A stretch of 20,017 bases of DNA from Chromera velia (GCA_018398765.1 JAHBMJ010002330.1:1-20017); one strand, 5' to 3'. Shown: positions 1 to 10,529, counted from the stretch's first letter. A program made the numbers and translations. The notes: a model not told the origin generated them from the letters alone.

Positions 1-2034
1 GCTCTGTTTCCTGGACAGGTTGTGAGGGAAGGGGCAAAGCAGACGTATGACATTACTGCTGCTCGGTTGAGAGAGGGGGATGATGGTATGTTCCATCCTG
101 TTGAGCTTGAAAAGGTGAAACAGAAAGACATTGTGGAAAGATTTGAGATCTCTCCTAATGGTCGTCTTCCCCAGTCTGTTCTCGACAGACTAGCCGAGCA
201 GGCCTCTCCATCTCCTGATTCCTCAGACCCTCCTGTCCCTCCTGTCCCTGACAGTGAGATCCCTGTGGACGTCGATGTCGTTGCTGAGCAAGCTGCAGAG
301 GAAGCTGTGACTGCCGAGTTTGTTAGGTGGTCTGAGATATCAAAAAGTCAGAGGGAGAGACATGTGAGGGAGAGAAGGAAGAGAAGGAGAAAGTTGAAGG
401 AAGCCCGTATTGCAAAAGCGTTTGACAGCCACTTAGAGATCGCATGTGCATTGATGAAGGCTGAGAAGGCGCGAAAGCTGTTGCAGAGAGAGAATGATGC
501 AAAAGGTCACATCATTACCACTAAAGAAGAGGTAGCTCAGGGCTTGTTCAAAGAGTCTGATCGGAAAGAGCTTGCCAGGTAGTGTTTGTGCTCTGTGTTT
601 GATCTCTCCTCTCAGACGTTGCAGACTGAGCAGGGAGTGAAAGCCATCTCTCTCCGTTGGGTTCGAACGTGGAAGCTGAAAGACAGAAAGCGAGTTGCCA
701 AGTCCTGTCTTATGGCAAGGGGATTTCAGGATTCGCGTCATTGGGGAATGTTGGAGACTTACTCTGGTACAGCAGACCCTAGCCTCGCCAGAGTTGCGTT
801 TCTGTGGGCAGTCTCTCATGGACTGCAGGCCGTCAAGATGGATGTCTCGACGGCATTTCTCCAGGCCCCCATAAAGGATGCTGTGTGGCTGCGTTTCCCT
901 TCCAACCTCCCTGTGGAGGTCTATCTGGAACTCTATGCGGGTGTGTTCGTTCACATCCAAAAGGCTATGTACGGCCTGAAGGATGCTCCAAAGGTGTACA
1001 CCTCCTACTTCAAGAAGAAGGTGCGTTCATTGGGGTAGATTGAGATCTCGGAATCTATTCTGGTCAGAAGAAATTGGAAGGGAGAGCCTGTTGCGTTGCT
1101 TGTTATGCATGTTGACGATCTTTTTCTGTTTTCTCCTTCTGTTGATGAAGATGTCAAGGGAATTTAGGGGTTGTTCGATATTGATAAGCCAGAAAGAATG
1201 GACAATGGAGAGTTACATCTGTACGTTGGCATGTCCATTCGTATGTGTCTAGGTGAGATGTTACTCGATCAGTCGAGTTATATTTAAGGGATGTCTGAAG
1301 GTGTGAGTGAGAAAGCAAGAAAGCCGTTGACAGAGAAGGATCTTTTACTGCCTGAGGAGAAGGATGTGGATCTGTCTCTGCAGACTGAACAGCAGAAGAA
1401 TGTTGGTTGTTTGGGATGGGCGGTTAAGACCCAACCCTCTCTGTCCTTTCTCTTTTCTCACCTGTCTCGCTCGAACTCTCGTCCGTTCCGTTCGTCTGTT
1501 TTTGCGACAGAGAAGGCTTTCTGGTATGCCAGAGAGACTGCTCGTCCACTGCGTCTCTCTTCTGTCTCTTCTGTCCCCTGTCTATTAGTTTGGGGGGATG
1601 CGAGTTATGAGTTAGCAAAGAAGGAAGGGAGGTTGGGAATCGAGATGCAGTTGGTGGATGAAAGTGAGATCGCGAATCTTGAGAAGATAAACGAGGACAA
1701 TACCGTGTTTTGGCTCAGCAAGAAGCTGGCGAGAAAGCTGGGGTCAACGACTTCAGCTGAGTTGCTTGCCATGCATGATGCAGTCAAGTCCTCTTGGTCG
1801 GTCGCTCACTTAGTCAGAAAGTTGTGGGGAAAGATGCCTCCTGTTGTTGTTGTGACTGACTCGCAGCCGTTGATGTTTCAGTTGAGTAGCAAGCAGTGTA
1901 AGAACGAGCCTCGCATGCAAGGTGAGTTGGAGTATATGTTGGAGAACCTTGCGGAGTTAGAGGCGAAGGTGAAGTGGGTTCAGTCAGGTTCTATGCATGC
2001 AGACAGACAGACGAAGTTCCTTCGTTACAGTTGA
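1..2034 (+). pseudogene. Copia-type retrotransposon pol remnant (integrase end, RT, RNase H)
   Basis: One reading frame runs from base 1 to the TGA at 2032-2034 and is interrupted only by in-frame stops at 580-582 (TAG), 1036-1038 (TAG), 1165-1167 (TAG) and 1285-1287 (TAA). No frameshift is needed. The first ~190 codons look like the end of integrase plus an acidic/basic linker. Reverse transcriptase follows: motif A KMDVSTAFLQAP (Asp at 841-843), motif B AMYGLKDAPK (964-993) and motif C as HVDD (1108-1119) in place of the usual YVDD. The RNase H domain keeps its four acidic residues: D in WGDAS (1597-1599), E in SAELLA (1759-1761), D in VTDSQ (1858-1860) and D in HADRQTK (2002-2004). The domain order IN-RT-RH is that of Ty1/Copia elements. 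The 5' part (gag, protease, integrase core) lies outside the window. The stops make it a dead copy unless they are read through. Confidence 0.85.
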
Positions 2035-2099
2035 GTGTTTCCGAGTTTTTTCTCTTTCAGTGTGTCTTCTCTGCTCACGTTTGCAGTTCAGACAAGGGG

Positions 2100-2750
2100 T
2101 GATCTATGAGAGAAAGTGCATGCGGGGCGGTGTGTCGAGGCGCGCTGGGCGGGCCGCGCGGACCTTTAGTGGCCCAGGGCCAAGGCCTGCATGCATGCGT
2201 CAAACTGAATGCGTCATTCTTTCAAATTATTCAGACTCGAATTGAGTGCATGCGCCAGGGATACTTGAGTCGGACTTGAATGTGAGCTCGTGTGATTGAA
2301 GGAAACTGTGAGTGCGATCAGTCTGTCAGTGGTTGAAAATGATAGGATGGCAGTTCAATCAGTCAGACACACACTGGTGCGCGGGCGTGGGTCGTGCGGT
2401 TTCTCATGTTGAAGCAGTGTCGTAATCGCTATCAATGCACTGCCGTCTCCAGTGAACATCTTGACTGTTGCTAGAAAATGGAGTCGAGAAGACTGAAGAA
2501 CTTTGCTGTCTGGTAGGTTCAGACTTTCCTGGTTGTTCTGTTCTGTTCAAGTTTATGTACTTGGCCGTTCCCTAGCTAAGTATATAGTGTACCGTCACAC
2601 ATGTGAGGCTCTCCGAAACCTACGTTATCTTGTCCTCAGAGTCTCTAGTAAACAAAAATCTATTCTCGTCTCTGTGCTTGCTGAGAAGGAAAACCAAGGC
2701 AAGCTTCTTCGTCTTGTGAGAGGAGTTTGAAACCGAGAGTGCATATATGA
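2100..2750 (+). mobile_element. Possible 3' LTR region of the Copia element
   Basis: Right after the pol stop comes a purine stretch (acaagggg, 2092-2099) followed by TG at 2100, the arrangement expected of a polypurine tract and an LTR beginning with TG. The following ~650 bases have no convincing coding content. They hold a TATA-like string (agtatatag, near 2580) and four GCATGC motifs between 2118 and 2253. The 5' LTR is outside the window, so neither the LTR identity nor its right end can be shown; the right end given is simply where the LINE reading frame begins. A 75-codon open frame at 2503-2730 resembles nothing I know. Confidence 0.25.
2118..2253. promoter_or_regulatory. GCATGC cluster in the possible LTR
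   Basis: GCATGC occurs at 2118, 2189, 2193 (overlapping the previous copy) and 2248. In apicomplexans TGCATGC(A) is a promoter motif bound by ApiAP2 factors. If this is LTR sequence the cluster could be part of the element's promoter. The function is inferred. Confidence 0.3.
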
Positions 2751-2885
2751 TACTCCCTCTGCACCATACATGGTGGGAAATCATCATTATCAATACTTCA
2801 ATGCCTGGCCCAGTGTTACGTTTTCAATGGAGCCGCCGGCCGCAGTGTCAGTATTGAAGCACGCCTATGCAGTGCAGAGCGTGCA

Positions 2886-3911
2886 ATGGGGGCGGTGATT
2901 GGTCTGGCTGCGAGTTTGTCTAGGTTGCCTCTCGGGGGAAAGATGCAGCTGCTGAAGGCGCCGTGCTGGGAGCCGGTAGCACTCTATAGCCTGGAGTGCT
3001 TTCCAATAAGACAGAGAGACTGGGAGGCGATTGACAACTTGCGGCTCTGGTTTGTTCGATGGGCGGCCCGACTTCCGGTCAGGAGTTTGCGTGTACCCTC
3101 TCTTTTGTCTGTTAATTTAATGTCTGCTCGCACACTCTTGTATGCTCGTTTTACTTCATTCTGGATTGCACTTAGCCGTTCGCATCTCCGTATTTCTCAG
3201 GCTCTTTTGAATTCATGGAAGGGACCAGCGGGGCAGAAGCAAAGACGAGCCGTCAATGGTCTGTTCAGATGGGCAAGCCTTAACTTTTTGACGTCTCTCC
3301 CTGTCTGGAGCTCAGAAAGACAGGCCCCGAAGGGGAATTTGTTTGTTTCTACTAAAATTAAGGATGCCTGGGGAATGGAATGCATGAAAAGGGGAGACAG
3401 GGAAGAAAGGGGCAACTTCCCCCTGTCTGCCTCTTTATCAGGACTACAGAGAGCTCTTCCGTCTTCTTTACGTTCTTCTCTATTTCTTTTGTCTTCAAAG
3501 AATGGCCCTAAGGTACGGATGTCCTGTTTGCCGAGAAGTGCCTTATATGAGAAGATTGAGCCACTCCTAAGGACATTGACACTAAATCGGAAGGGTCTAA
3601 CGGGGGGGGCCAACTCTCCAGGAGAGGTGTTTTGTCTGGCAGAGGGTTGTTCAAATGGAAGAAAAATTGATGATCTCTGGCACCGGCTTTCAGTATGCTC
3701 CAATTGGATAGAAGCAAGAAATAAACTAAACAAAGTGGTAGAGGGAAAGAAAGTGAAGCAAATGATTCAGAGAGAAGGAATTGAGGGATCGGATACAGCC
3801 GAAACAGAAGCGAGGAAGATGCTGCTTTTGGTTTTACAAGTCGATCCGTATGAAGCATGCAGAGCTGTTTGCGATCTTTGTCACTCACTGTGCACGCCTG
3901 TCTCTGTATGA
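2886..3911 (+). CDS. LINE ORF, C-terminal part (RT thumb-like region and CCHC zinc motif)
   Basis: This 341-codon stretch is free of stops. Homology-like residues begin upstream of this ATG (in-frame back to 2751), so the methionine is probably internal and the protein is a fragment. The N-terminal ~60 residues match the post-catalytic region of non-LTR reverse transcriptases. The middle is rich in Leu, Ser and Arg and unremarkable. Near the C-terminus is a zinc-binding pattern C-x4-C-x10-H-x4-C (Cys codon 3633-3635 to Cys codon 3696-3698), followed by Arg. This resembles the CCHC motif that closes many LINE ORF2 proteins, where it is thought to help template RNA binding. It carries fewer stops than the neighbouring Copia remnant, which suggests a younger insertion. 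It is not a host gene. Confidence 0.55.
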   Translation: MGAVIGLAASLSRLPLGGKMQLLKAPCWEPVALYSLECFPIRQRDWEAIDNLRLWFVRWAARLPVRSLRVPSLLSVNLMSARTLLYARFTSFWIALSRSHLRISQALLNSWKGPAGQKQRRAVNGLFRWASLNFLTSLPVWSSERQAPKGNLFVSTKIKDAWGMECMKRGDREERGNFPLSASLSGLQRALPSSLRSSLFLLSSKNGPKVRMSCLPRSALYEKIEPLLRTLTLNRKGLTGGANSPGEVFCLAEGCSNGRKIDDLWHRLSVCSNWIEARNKLNKVVEGKKVKQMIQREGIEGSDTAETEARKMLLLVLQVDPYEACRAVCDLCHSLCTPVSV

Positions 3912-4100
3912 ACGCGACCTTTTCTTCTTCTGTTCGAGTCTTATATTACTACCTACAACGCGCATGCTGCTCGTGAGCTCACCAAGCGAGCACTTCAGGG
4001 GATCTCGCGCTTAGCTTTATCTCTAGAGTTGAGTGATTGACGATCTCTTACATGAATATGGGCTGCTGGGAGCACGGCTCCACTCTAGCAAAGCCAACTT

Positions 4101-4124
4101 CATTCATTCATTCATTCATTCATT
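4101..4124 (+). repeat. (CATT)6 microsatellite, probable LINE tail
   Basis: Six perfect CATT units lie about 190 bases after the LINE stop codon. The position fits a retrotransposon simple-repeat tail. Similar CATT-rich stretches occur at 8262-8275, 15421-15541 and, as TGAA, at 18340-18368. Confidence 0.8.
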
Positions 4125-4977
4125 ATATTTTCAACCGAGCTTAGCCTGCCGGTCGCGATTCTAGTGAGGTGCTTTAAATGGCTTTAAAAAATCAAAACGA
4201 CATATATGAATGTTTTGATCTAGGCTTTGATTGCATTCACAGATGGTTTCAAATCAATCTTTTATAGATAATGATCAACTCTATTAATGATTACCATCAT
4301 CCTTATACGCCATTGCCATCGGCCTATGAATAGACGTTTAACGTTCGGCAAGTCAATCAGTACAGACAAAGTATTAATGACTTAGATATTCATATATAGA
4401 TCATCATTACTACCAGTGATGATGATGATGATGATTGAGGGTTAAATCCTAGATCTAGCGATGCCAGATCCCAAGCCACTAACAAGGCTTTGAGGATAAC
4501 CCAGAACATACATTCATACGGGGGGCGATGAGGAAGCCTGCATGCCAATTGGATTGATTCGCCTTAAGGCACACCACATCTACGGAGGCACATGGAGACA
4601 TAAGCGCTCGGTACATGCACACACCACATTCATACATTAAATTCTGAATCAATCCGAAAAAAGAGTAGAGGCAAGGATGGATGAGAGGTGATGAGAGAAA
4701 AAACGGAGTTAATGACAGACTCTTTCGAAGATCTACACTGGCTTATGCCGCCCGAAGGCAAAGTAGCAACTCAATCGAAGCAATCAAAACCACAATTCAG
4801 TCACCAACTTGACAAGGGAAAAGGGAACCACAAAGGTTCAAGTTTATGCTCACAATGTGATCAGCTGGTTTTTATGAGGAAAAAGTAAAGAGAGAAGAAA
4901 ATTTGATAAAGACAAACACCTGGTCAATCAAGAGTTAGTACATACACCCAAACATACATACAAACACCAAAAGCGCA
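4125..4977. other. Intergenic spacer, AT-rich
   Basis: No convincing gene. It holds a short (GAT)n microsatellite at about 4417-4435 with a facing ATCATCAT at 4400-4407, one GCATGC at 4540, and a 66-codon open frame (4688-4888, +) with no recognisable features. Part of the right end would be the 3' flank of the minus-strand locus A. Confidence 0.5.
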
Positions 4978-5685
4978 TCACCAAAAGCCCAATCGACCCT
5001 GCGGCCATCTTACAAGGTACTCGCAGATCTCTTGATGTGCTTGGAAGACCGTGCTCTCCCATAACTTAGGAGTTCCGTCTCCATCTTTGACAATTAGACG
5101 AGTCATTCGTCCTGCTGGCCTAACGTTTGCATGAGCCGTGCAGCCGTATTGATTTGCCAGATAGTCCAGCATGGTAATTGCCGTCTCTTGCACGAGAAGC
5201 GGGGAAAGAGAAGAGCTGTCTCTTGTTGGGTTCAAAGAAAAAATGTCTTCTCCTTCAAAGGTTAGCTTCACAGGCTGGTTGCACAAGAAAACTACAGAAT
5301 TCTCACGACCAGCTTGCTCCTCCTTTGCCTTTTTCTTCTTTTTCTTCTTCTTCTTCTTCTTCTTCTTTCTTTTCTCTGTTGCATGGCTCTTCCCCTCTGG
5401 CTCTCCCTTCTCCAGACCCTCATATTCATTCTCTGATTCAACAATGTTTTCATCTGAGGGGGAAGCGGTGTTTGGAGGGGGACGAGCTTTGCAAGCGTCT
5501 GAGAGGGAAGGGGGGCTGGATTCTTTTGGAAGGAGACGAGAGCCGCAAGCGCTAGCGCAAGCGTCTGTAAGAGACGGCGAGGTGGAGTTGTTCGGGGGGG
5601 GACGAGTGCCGTAAGCGTCTGGTGAAGCTAGAGAGGCTTGTACAGAGGTGGGAGAAGCTCTTGTTTGTGGGCATGGAGGCGGCAA
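4978..5685 (-). CDS. Intact C-terminal open frame of locus A (hypothetical)
   Basis: This is a 235-codon stop-free stretch. Its upstream limit is a TAA at 5689-5691 inside the minisatellite, and its first codon (TTG) is not a credible start, so it is a C-terminal fragment or an exon. Residues 1-17 are the last full copy of the 17-residue repeat (PPPCPQTRASPTSVQ). Residues 23-75 are three diverged copies (DAYGTRPPPN, DACGSRLLPK-like, DACKARPPPN). Residues ~78-100 are acidic, ~105-120 are Lys encoded by (CTT)n on the plus strand, and ~125-235 form a non-repetitive, globular-looking domain with YLANQYG at 175-181 and PKLW at 206-209. A matching YLINQYGLT occurs in locus B. I do not recognise the family. 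A poly-Lys segment next to acidic and Pro/Ser-rich sequence hints at a nuclear protein, but nothing stronger. Confidence 0.4.
   Translation of the reverse strand: MPPPCPQTRASPTSVQASLASPDAYGTRPPPNNSTSPSLTDACASACGSRLLPKESSPPSLSDACKARPPPNTASPSDENIVESENEYEGLEKGEPEGKSHATEKRKKKKKKKKKKKKKAKEEQAGRENSVVFLCNQPVKLTFEGEDIFSLNPTRDSSSLSPLLVQETAITMLDYLANQYGCTAHANVRPAGRMTRLIVKDGDGTPKLWESTVFQAHQEICEYLVRWPQGRLGFW
5329..5375. repeat. (CTT)n microsatellite encoding poly-Lys on the minus strand
   Basis: This near-perfect TTC/CTT run is read as AAG/AAA lysine codons on the minus strand within the locus A C-terminal frame. It is a strand-asymmetric polypyrimidine tract. Confidence 0.85.
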
Positions 5686-6125
5686 GGCTTATGCAGAAGT
5701 AGGAGAGACTCCGGGGGGACCTGCTTGTAGGCACGGAGGCGGCAAGGCTTATGCGGAGGTGGGAGGCTCTGAGGCTTCTGCTCGTAGGCATGGAGGCGGC
5801 AAGGCTTGTGCGGAGGTGGAAGAGGCTTCTGCTTGCAGGCACGGAGGCGGGATGGCTTAAGCGGAGGTAGGAGAGGCTTCTGCTTGCAGGCACGGAGGTG
5901 GGACGGCTTGTGCGGAGGTGGGAGAAGCTTCTGCTTGCGGGCATGAAAGCGGGCCCCGGGGTGGCTTGTGCAGAGGTGGGAGAGGCTTTTGCTTGTCGGC
6001 ACGGTGGCGGGGTGGCTTGTGTAGAGGTGGAGGAGGCTTTTGCTTGTGGGCACGGTGGCGGGGTGGCTTATGCAGAGGTGGGGGACGCCTTTGTTTGCAA
6101 ACATGGAAGCGGAGAGGCTAGTGCG
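5640..6125. repeat. 51-bp minisatellite encoding a 17-residue repeat
   Basis: The core unit contains gcttctgcttgcaggcacg on the plus strand. Equivalent positions (the codon that is CAA or TAA on the minus strand) fall at 5689, 5749, 5806, 5857, 5908, 5966, 6017 and 6068, giving spacings of 60, 57, 51, 51, 58, 51 and 51. Most spacings are multiples of 3, as expected if selected as coding sequence. The 58-bp step contains gggccccgggg and shifts the frame by 7 nt. On the minus strand the unit reads A-[TL]-P-P-P-C-x-Q-[AT]-[KR]-A-S-P-T-S-[AV]-Q. Confidence 0.85.
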
Positions 6126-6490
6126 GAGGTACAAGAGGCTTTTACGTACGGTGGGAAAGGGCGATTGCTACCAAAGCCACGCTGTACGGTAACTTTGACA
6201 GAGGGCTTCACTCAGGGTGGGTCATGGAGGAGAAAGACGGGAAGTGAAGCAGCTGCGTCTCGTTCTCGTTCTTCTTTCAAAATTTCCTCCCATCGAAGCC
6301 TTGAGTGCCTTTTCCCTCTTCTTGCTCTTCGTTTTCGCTTCTCCCCAGTCTCTGTGACGTTCTTCAGCCCATTCTGGTCCCCTTGGTCAGCGTCCTTCCG
6401 TGTGCAATTCTGTTCAAAAGGATAGAAACGCGATTCACATTCTGAGATTCTCTTAGCTTCAAATGCAATCTGTTGGATGAGAATTACTTA

Positions 6491-7222
6491 TGCAGTGACA
6501 CTAAGTTCAGACTATAGAAGTTGCTATCATGTTTCATATTATTACTATATTGAAAGTTTGATATATGTTTTGATATTTTAAATGTTTCATACTACCGTTG
6601 ATACTGTGATTGAGGTTTTTGTTATGCATGCCGCGTCCCCATGTATGAGGGGCGGATCTAGCCGTTGATACTACTGTTAGTAAGCTGATTAGTAATTTTA
6701 ACATACTTTAATTAACTTAATCTAGTTATATGATTTTAGTAATTTAATGGTTTGCACTTCATAATACTTCATAGTTGCACTTCAGTTTCCAAATATAAAC
6801 GAGTGACTGGAATTCATAAAAACTAATAAAAACTATGTAAAAAAAATATAGTATTGAAGCTGAAACTATCGAAGCTAAATCTATAAACTCAATATACTCA
6901 TATATTAATCTATATAGAGCTGAATCATACTAAATGCTACCATTAAAACTAAACTGGTTGTTGAACGAGCAAAGGGACAAACTATCTCTTGTAGTTGTCT
7001 TTAAGCCGTCTCCTCAGGGATCGCAGGGACCATGTGTGGAACTAGATCAACCATGGGAAGGGCTACCCCCATGTAGCTTGACAAGCCGATCACAATCGTG
7101 ACAGACAATGTGAGACACCATTAATGATCCGACGATGCATCATCATATCCACCATCTTCGGAAGTTCGGATTAATTCGATGTTGAAAGTTTTGCCGTCTC
7201 TGTGGATACCTGTGAAATCAGT
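6491..7222. other. AT-rich intergenic spacer
   Basis: This spacer separates the start side of locus A (minus) from the LMF gene (plus). It has no open frame of note, one GCATGC at 6626 and A/T-rich simple sequence around 6700-6950. No gene is supported. Confidence 0.6.
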
Positions 7223-7256
7223 GCATGCATGTGGATTCATCCGTCTACGCGCATGC
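7223..7256. promoter_or_regulatory. Paired GCATGC motifs upstream of the LMF gene
   Basis: GCATGC occurs at 7223-7228 (extended to TGCATGCA) and 7251-7256, about 290 bp before the LMF ATG. TGCATGCA is a known ApiAP2 target motif in apicomplexan promoters. The position suits a promoter, but no transcription start can be located from sequence alone. Confidence 0.35.
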
Positions 7257-7538
7257 AGTCGATCGTGCATGAGTCGGCATCGCATCTTGCATCATCTTGC
7301 ACATTCTTGCACTGAGTCATCTGGAGTCATCCTCACACAGCAATTACACGAGATACAATCATCATCTTCGAGCACACCTTCAATTATTTTCAATCTTAAT
7401 TGAGCGCTCTCACTCATCTTCAACCGGTCACTGTATGCACTCATGCGAGAGTCAGAAGAATATTCCTAGGCAGGAGGCTGGTCGATAGTCGGGGAGTGAG
7501 GGAGACGCTCGGATACAGAAGAACAGATACACCCCACA

Positions 7539-10332
7539 ATGCAGATTCCCGACAAACACTTGCCGAGGCTGCGGCAGACATTTTGGCTGACCCGTATCGT
7601 CCTTCTCCGCTTCCTTGCCTTCATTTACCTGGTTGCCTTTCTGTGTGCCGCCTTCCAAAACAGGGGCCTCCTCGGACGAGACGGCCTTCTTCCTGCGTAT
7701 CTGGAAGTGGAGAGACGGAAGCCGGGACTTGAAAGCCTAGGGGGGGGCACTCTTTCTCTTTCCGTGATGTGGGAAAGGTTTAAAAGGTCGAACAACGCTC
7801 TTTTTCTCTGTGTGCTTTATTGCTTTTTCCCTGGGTGAATATATTTGGATCCCTTCGAGGAATAATCAGTGAGACTCAACCCCACAAGTTTATCCTTCCT
7901 TTGACAGGTCCACACTCATGAACCAATCTGGCCTTCCGTCTTTCCTGCTTTTTCCTTTTCTTTCGTATTTCGCTGAAAGTAGGTACGTGCGGAGGCCCAT
8001 CCAAAATCCTTTGCACGTACTGATTGTGTGGCCTTCCTGTTTGCCTGCCTTCAGGTTCCCTTGTCTTTTCCAGTTTCTTCCCGATGACATTGGCTTGACT
8101 GACAATCTGCTGGACGGGCCTGCCTGGGTTGGGGCCTTTCTCTCTGCTCTCGTCTTCTGGAAGGGCAGCGGTCACTGGACAGTCCTGCTCTCTCTTTGGG
8201 TGCTCTACCACACTCTGGTGAATGTGGGACAGAGGTGGTCGGTCAGTCGGTGGATTGAGTCATTCATTCATTCATGAATTGATCATTGCAGTCCTGTTGC
8301 TCCCTGGTTTATGCAGACTTCCTGTTCGCGTCTCTTTCTAGGGATCCGTATCCGCTGCCGCGCAGAATGTGCCTCTCTGTTTGTCTCCTGTTTGTCTTTT
8401 CCTTTGCTCTATGTCTGCCTTTTTCCCTTTTTATTTTTCGCTTGGTGCCTTCCTTTCTTCCTTTCTTCCTTTCTTCCTTTCTTCCTTTTTTCCTTTCTTC
8501 CTTTCTTCCTTCCTTCCTTCCTTCCTTTCTTCCTTCCCTCCTTCCTTCCTTCCTTCCTTCCTTCCTTCCGTCCTTCCTTCCTTCCGTCCTTCCTTCCTTC
8601 CTTCCGTCCTTCCTTCCTTCCTTCCTTCCTTCCTTCTTTCCTTCGTTTCCTCCCTTCTTGCTTGCTTGCTTGCTTCATTCCTTTCTTCCTTCAAGTGGGA
8701 GCCTTCAAGGACGAACATCCGTGGTCGCATGCTCCTGCAGGAGTGTCCGCGAGGAGAGTGCCAGAAGCAACGCGTCGATGGCGCTAGAATGAGAATGAAT
8801 GATCAGAAAAAGAATTAAGTGATTGACGCACGCATGCACTCTTTGTTTCTTTCTTTCCTTGGATCTGCAGGTACTCCTTTGGATGGGAGTCCCAACTTCT
8901 CGAGTCCGGATTTCTCGCCATTTTCCTCTCTAGTCCCTTCCTCTCTTCACGGACCCTCCTGGACTTCAGCCAGATGCCTTCTCTCTGGCCTCCTCTGCAG
9001 TCTGTCATTTGGGGCTACAGGTCTGTCTAGCTGTTTCAATCATGGTGGTTTCTTTCTCCCTTCTGCGAAAATAGAATAGAGAAGTTCGGCTGGAGAAAAT
9101 TACTCGGAGTGCCGTCCTTTCTCAAATAGAACAAAGGAAGGTTCCTTTACGGACTAGTCTGCCGCCTCCGATGCGTGATGCCGACCTTTTCAGTTCTGTA
9201 GTGCCCTGTTAGTCGCCTCGGTCCTTTCTGCTCTTTTTCTTTTGTTCTCACTTTGCTTTGCCTCTTTACTTCCGAATTTTTGTGCCCTTCCGCCCTCGCT
9301 ACAAGAAACATGAAGGAGTCCCCCCCACTCTATTGAAAAAAAAAGACGGTCTTGCTGAGTAGAGGAATCCTGCCCAATGCCAAGACAGCTCTGCTGAGTT
9401 GGCATGGTTTCTGTCGGTCAAAGAAGAACGACACTTGACAATCTCTGTGGATGTCCTGAGAACTTCCTGGCTGACACTCCGGTGAATAAAAGAAAAGAGA
9501 ATCAATCGCTGGATTCACCTTCAGAGAAAAGAGAGAGAAGACACTCCACAATTCTCCTCCCTGCATGCAGGTGGCTTCTGTTCCGCATCATGATCGGCGC
9601 GGGGTTGATCAAATTGAGGGGAGATCAGTCAGTCAGTCTGTTAGGCAGGCAAGCAAGCAAACAGGCAGGTGGGCAATCGGACGCGAAAGAACGCAATCGA
9701 GAAGACATGCAGGTACAGGGATGATCCATCTTGGTTTCTCTAGCTGTTCTTGTGACGCTACTTCCGAATCAGAAAACGGCACAAACTCCTCACTTCCCCT
9801 CGAGTCTGTTAGGGATGCCAATTCAAGCAATTCAAATCATTCCCATCCCAAAGGTATGTGCATGGTATGTGCGAATACGGATGGACGTGGCTGGAGGGAT
9901 CGACCCGCCCTTGTTTGAGCAGAAGGTTCACGCACAGCCGAAGACATGCAGGAGGATTCACGAAGGTTGTGCTCTCTTTGTGGCCCCCTTCGCTTGTCCC
10001 TCCCTCCCTCCCTTTCTGCAGGTGCTGGAGAGATTTAACGTGCATGAACTACCACTACGAGACACAGCCGAACCCCAACCCCCTCGCGTGGTTCTTCCAC
10101 AACAATCTGGAACAATTCCACTGGTTTGAGACCTTTACCAACCATGTGCGTGCGCCGGTTTTTTTTTGGAGGAGTTTAGAGTTCGATTTGATTCTCTCTG
10201 AGCCTTATTCGTCATCTCTGTACGCAAATCAAATGGGGCCCTCGCAGCTCAATTCGCTTCTTTTGCCTTCTTCTGACACTCTTGCAGGTTATCTGTCTCT
10301 CTCTCTCTCTCACACACACACACATACATACA

Positions 10333-10398
<66 letters not shown>

Positions 10399-10408
10399 AA
10401 ACTCAGAC

Positions 10409-10445
<37 letters not shown>

Positions 10446-10477
10446 AAACTCAGACAGACAGACAGACAGACAGAGAA

Positions 10478-10529
<52 letters not shown>

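Larger units (their letters stand above)
2751..4124 (+). mobile_element. 5'-truncated non-LTR (LINE-type) retrotransposon with CATT tail
   Basis: The frame opens after an in-frame TGA at 2748-2750 and continues to 3911. About 190 bases of 3' UTR follow, then (CATT)6 at 4101-4124. The translation resembles the region after the RT catalytic core of LINE proteins: an IEARLCSAERA stretch upstream of the ATG at 2886, then LLKAPCWEPVALYSLECFP, like the K...P.LLYG.E.W block of that family, and a C-terminal CCHC motif. The RT catalytic core is absent, as expected from the 5' truncation common in LINE insertions. A simple-repeat tail is a known LINE 3' end type. The UTR contains a TGCTCG...CGAGCA inverted pair (about 3966-3992). 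Exact ends and target-site duplications could not be fixed by eye. Confidence 0.6.
4978..6487 (-). pseudogene. Locus A: decayed repeat-protein gene with YLANQYG domain
   Basis: Read on the minus strand, protein-like sequence runs from 6487 to 4978 but is broken. Piece 1 (6487-6215, 91 codons, no ATG) is basic, with a KRKRRARRGKR patch, and ends at TGA 6212-6214. The same frame continues for 47 codons (6211-6071) into a 17-residue repeat of the type ATPPPCxQAKASPTSAQ. A 7-nt length difference between repeat copies (5911-5965) shifts the frame, after which the same repeat continues in the frame of the final open stretch (5685-4978). That stretch has more degenerate repeats (DAC.xRPPPN), an acidic segment, a poly-Lys run and a C-terminal domain with YLANQYGCT and PKLWESTVF. 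Four repeat copies carry TAA at the same codon. Introns could bypass some breaks, but nonsense decay is simpler. Function unknown. Confidence 0.45.

Noticed and set aside
4688-4888. 66-codon frame with CSQCDQ
   Set aside because: One Cys pair in a short, otherwise featureless peptide in spacer DNA is not enough to call a gene.
5640-6425. Plus-strand repeat frame (EAFACRHGGGVACVEVE type) across the minisatellite
   Set aside because: A 51-bp unit is open in many frames. The minus-strand reading joins non-repetitive protein-like sequence on both sides, so the plus-strand frame is taken as a shadow.
7179-7488. Short frames just upstream of the LMF ATG
   Set aside because: No similarity or splice logic links them to exon 1; the region is more likely promoter/5' UTR.
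8286-8818. Long Phe-Leu-Pro-Ser and Lys-Glu-Gly-Arg open frames on both strands
   Set aside because: They are translations of the (CTTC)n tract inside LMF intron 2; all frames are open because the repeat lacks stops.
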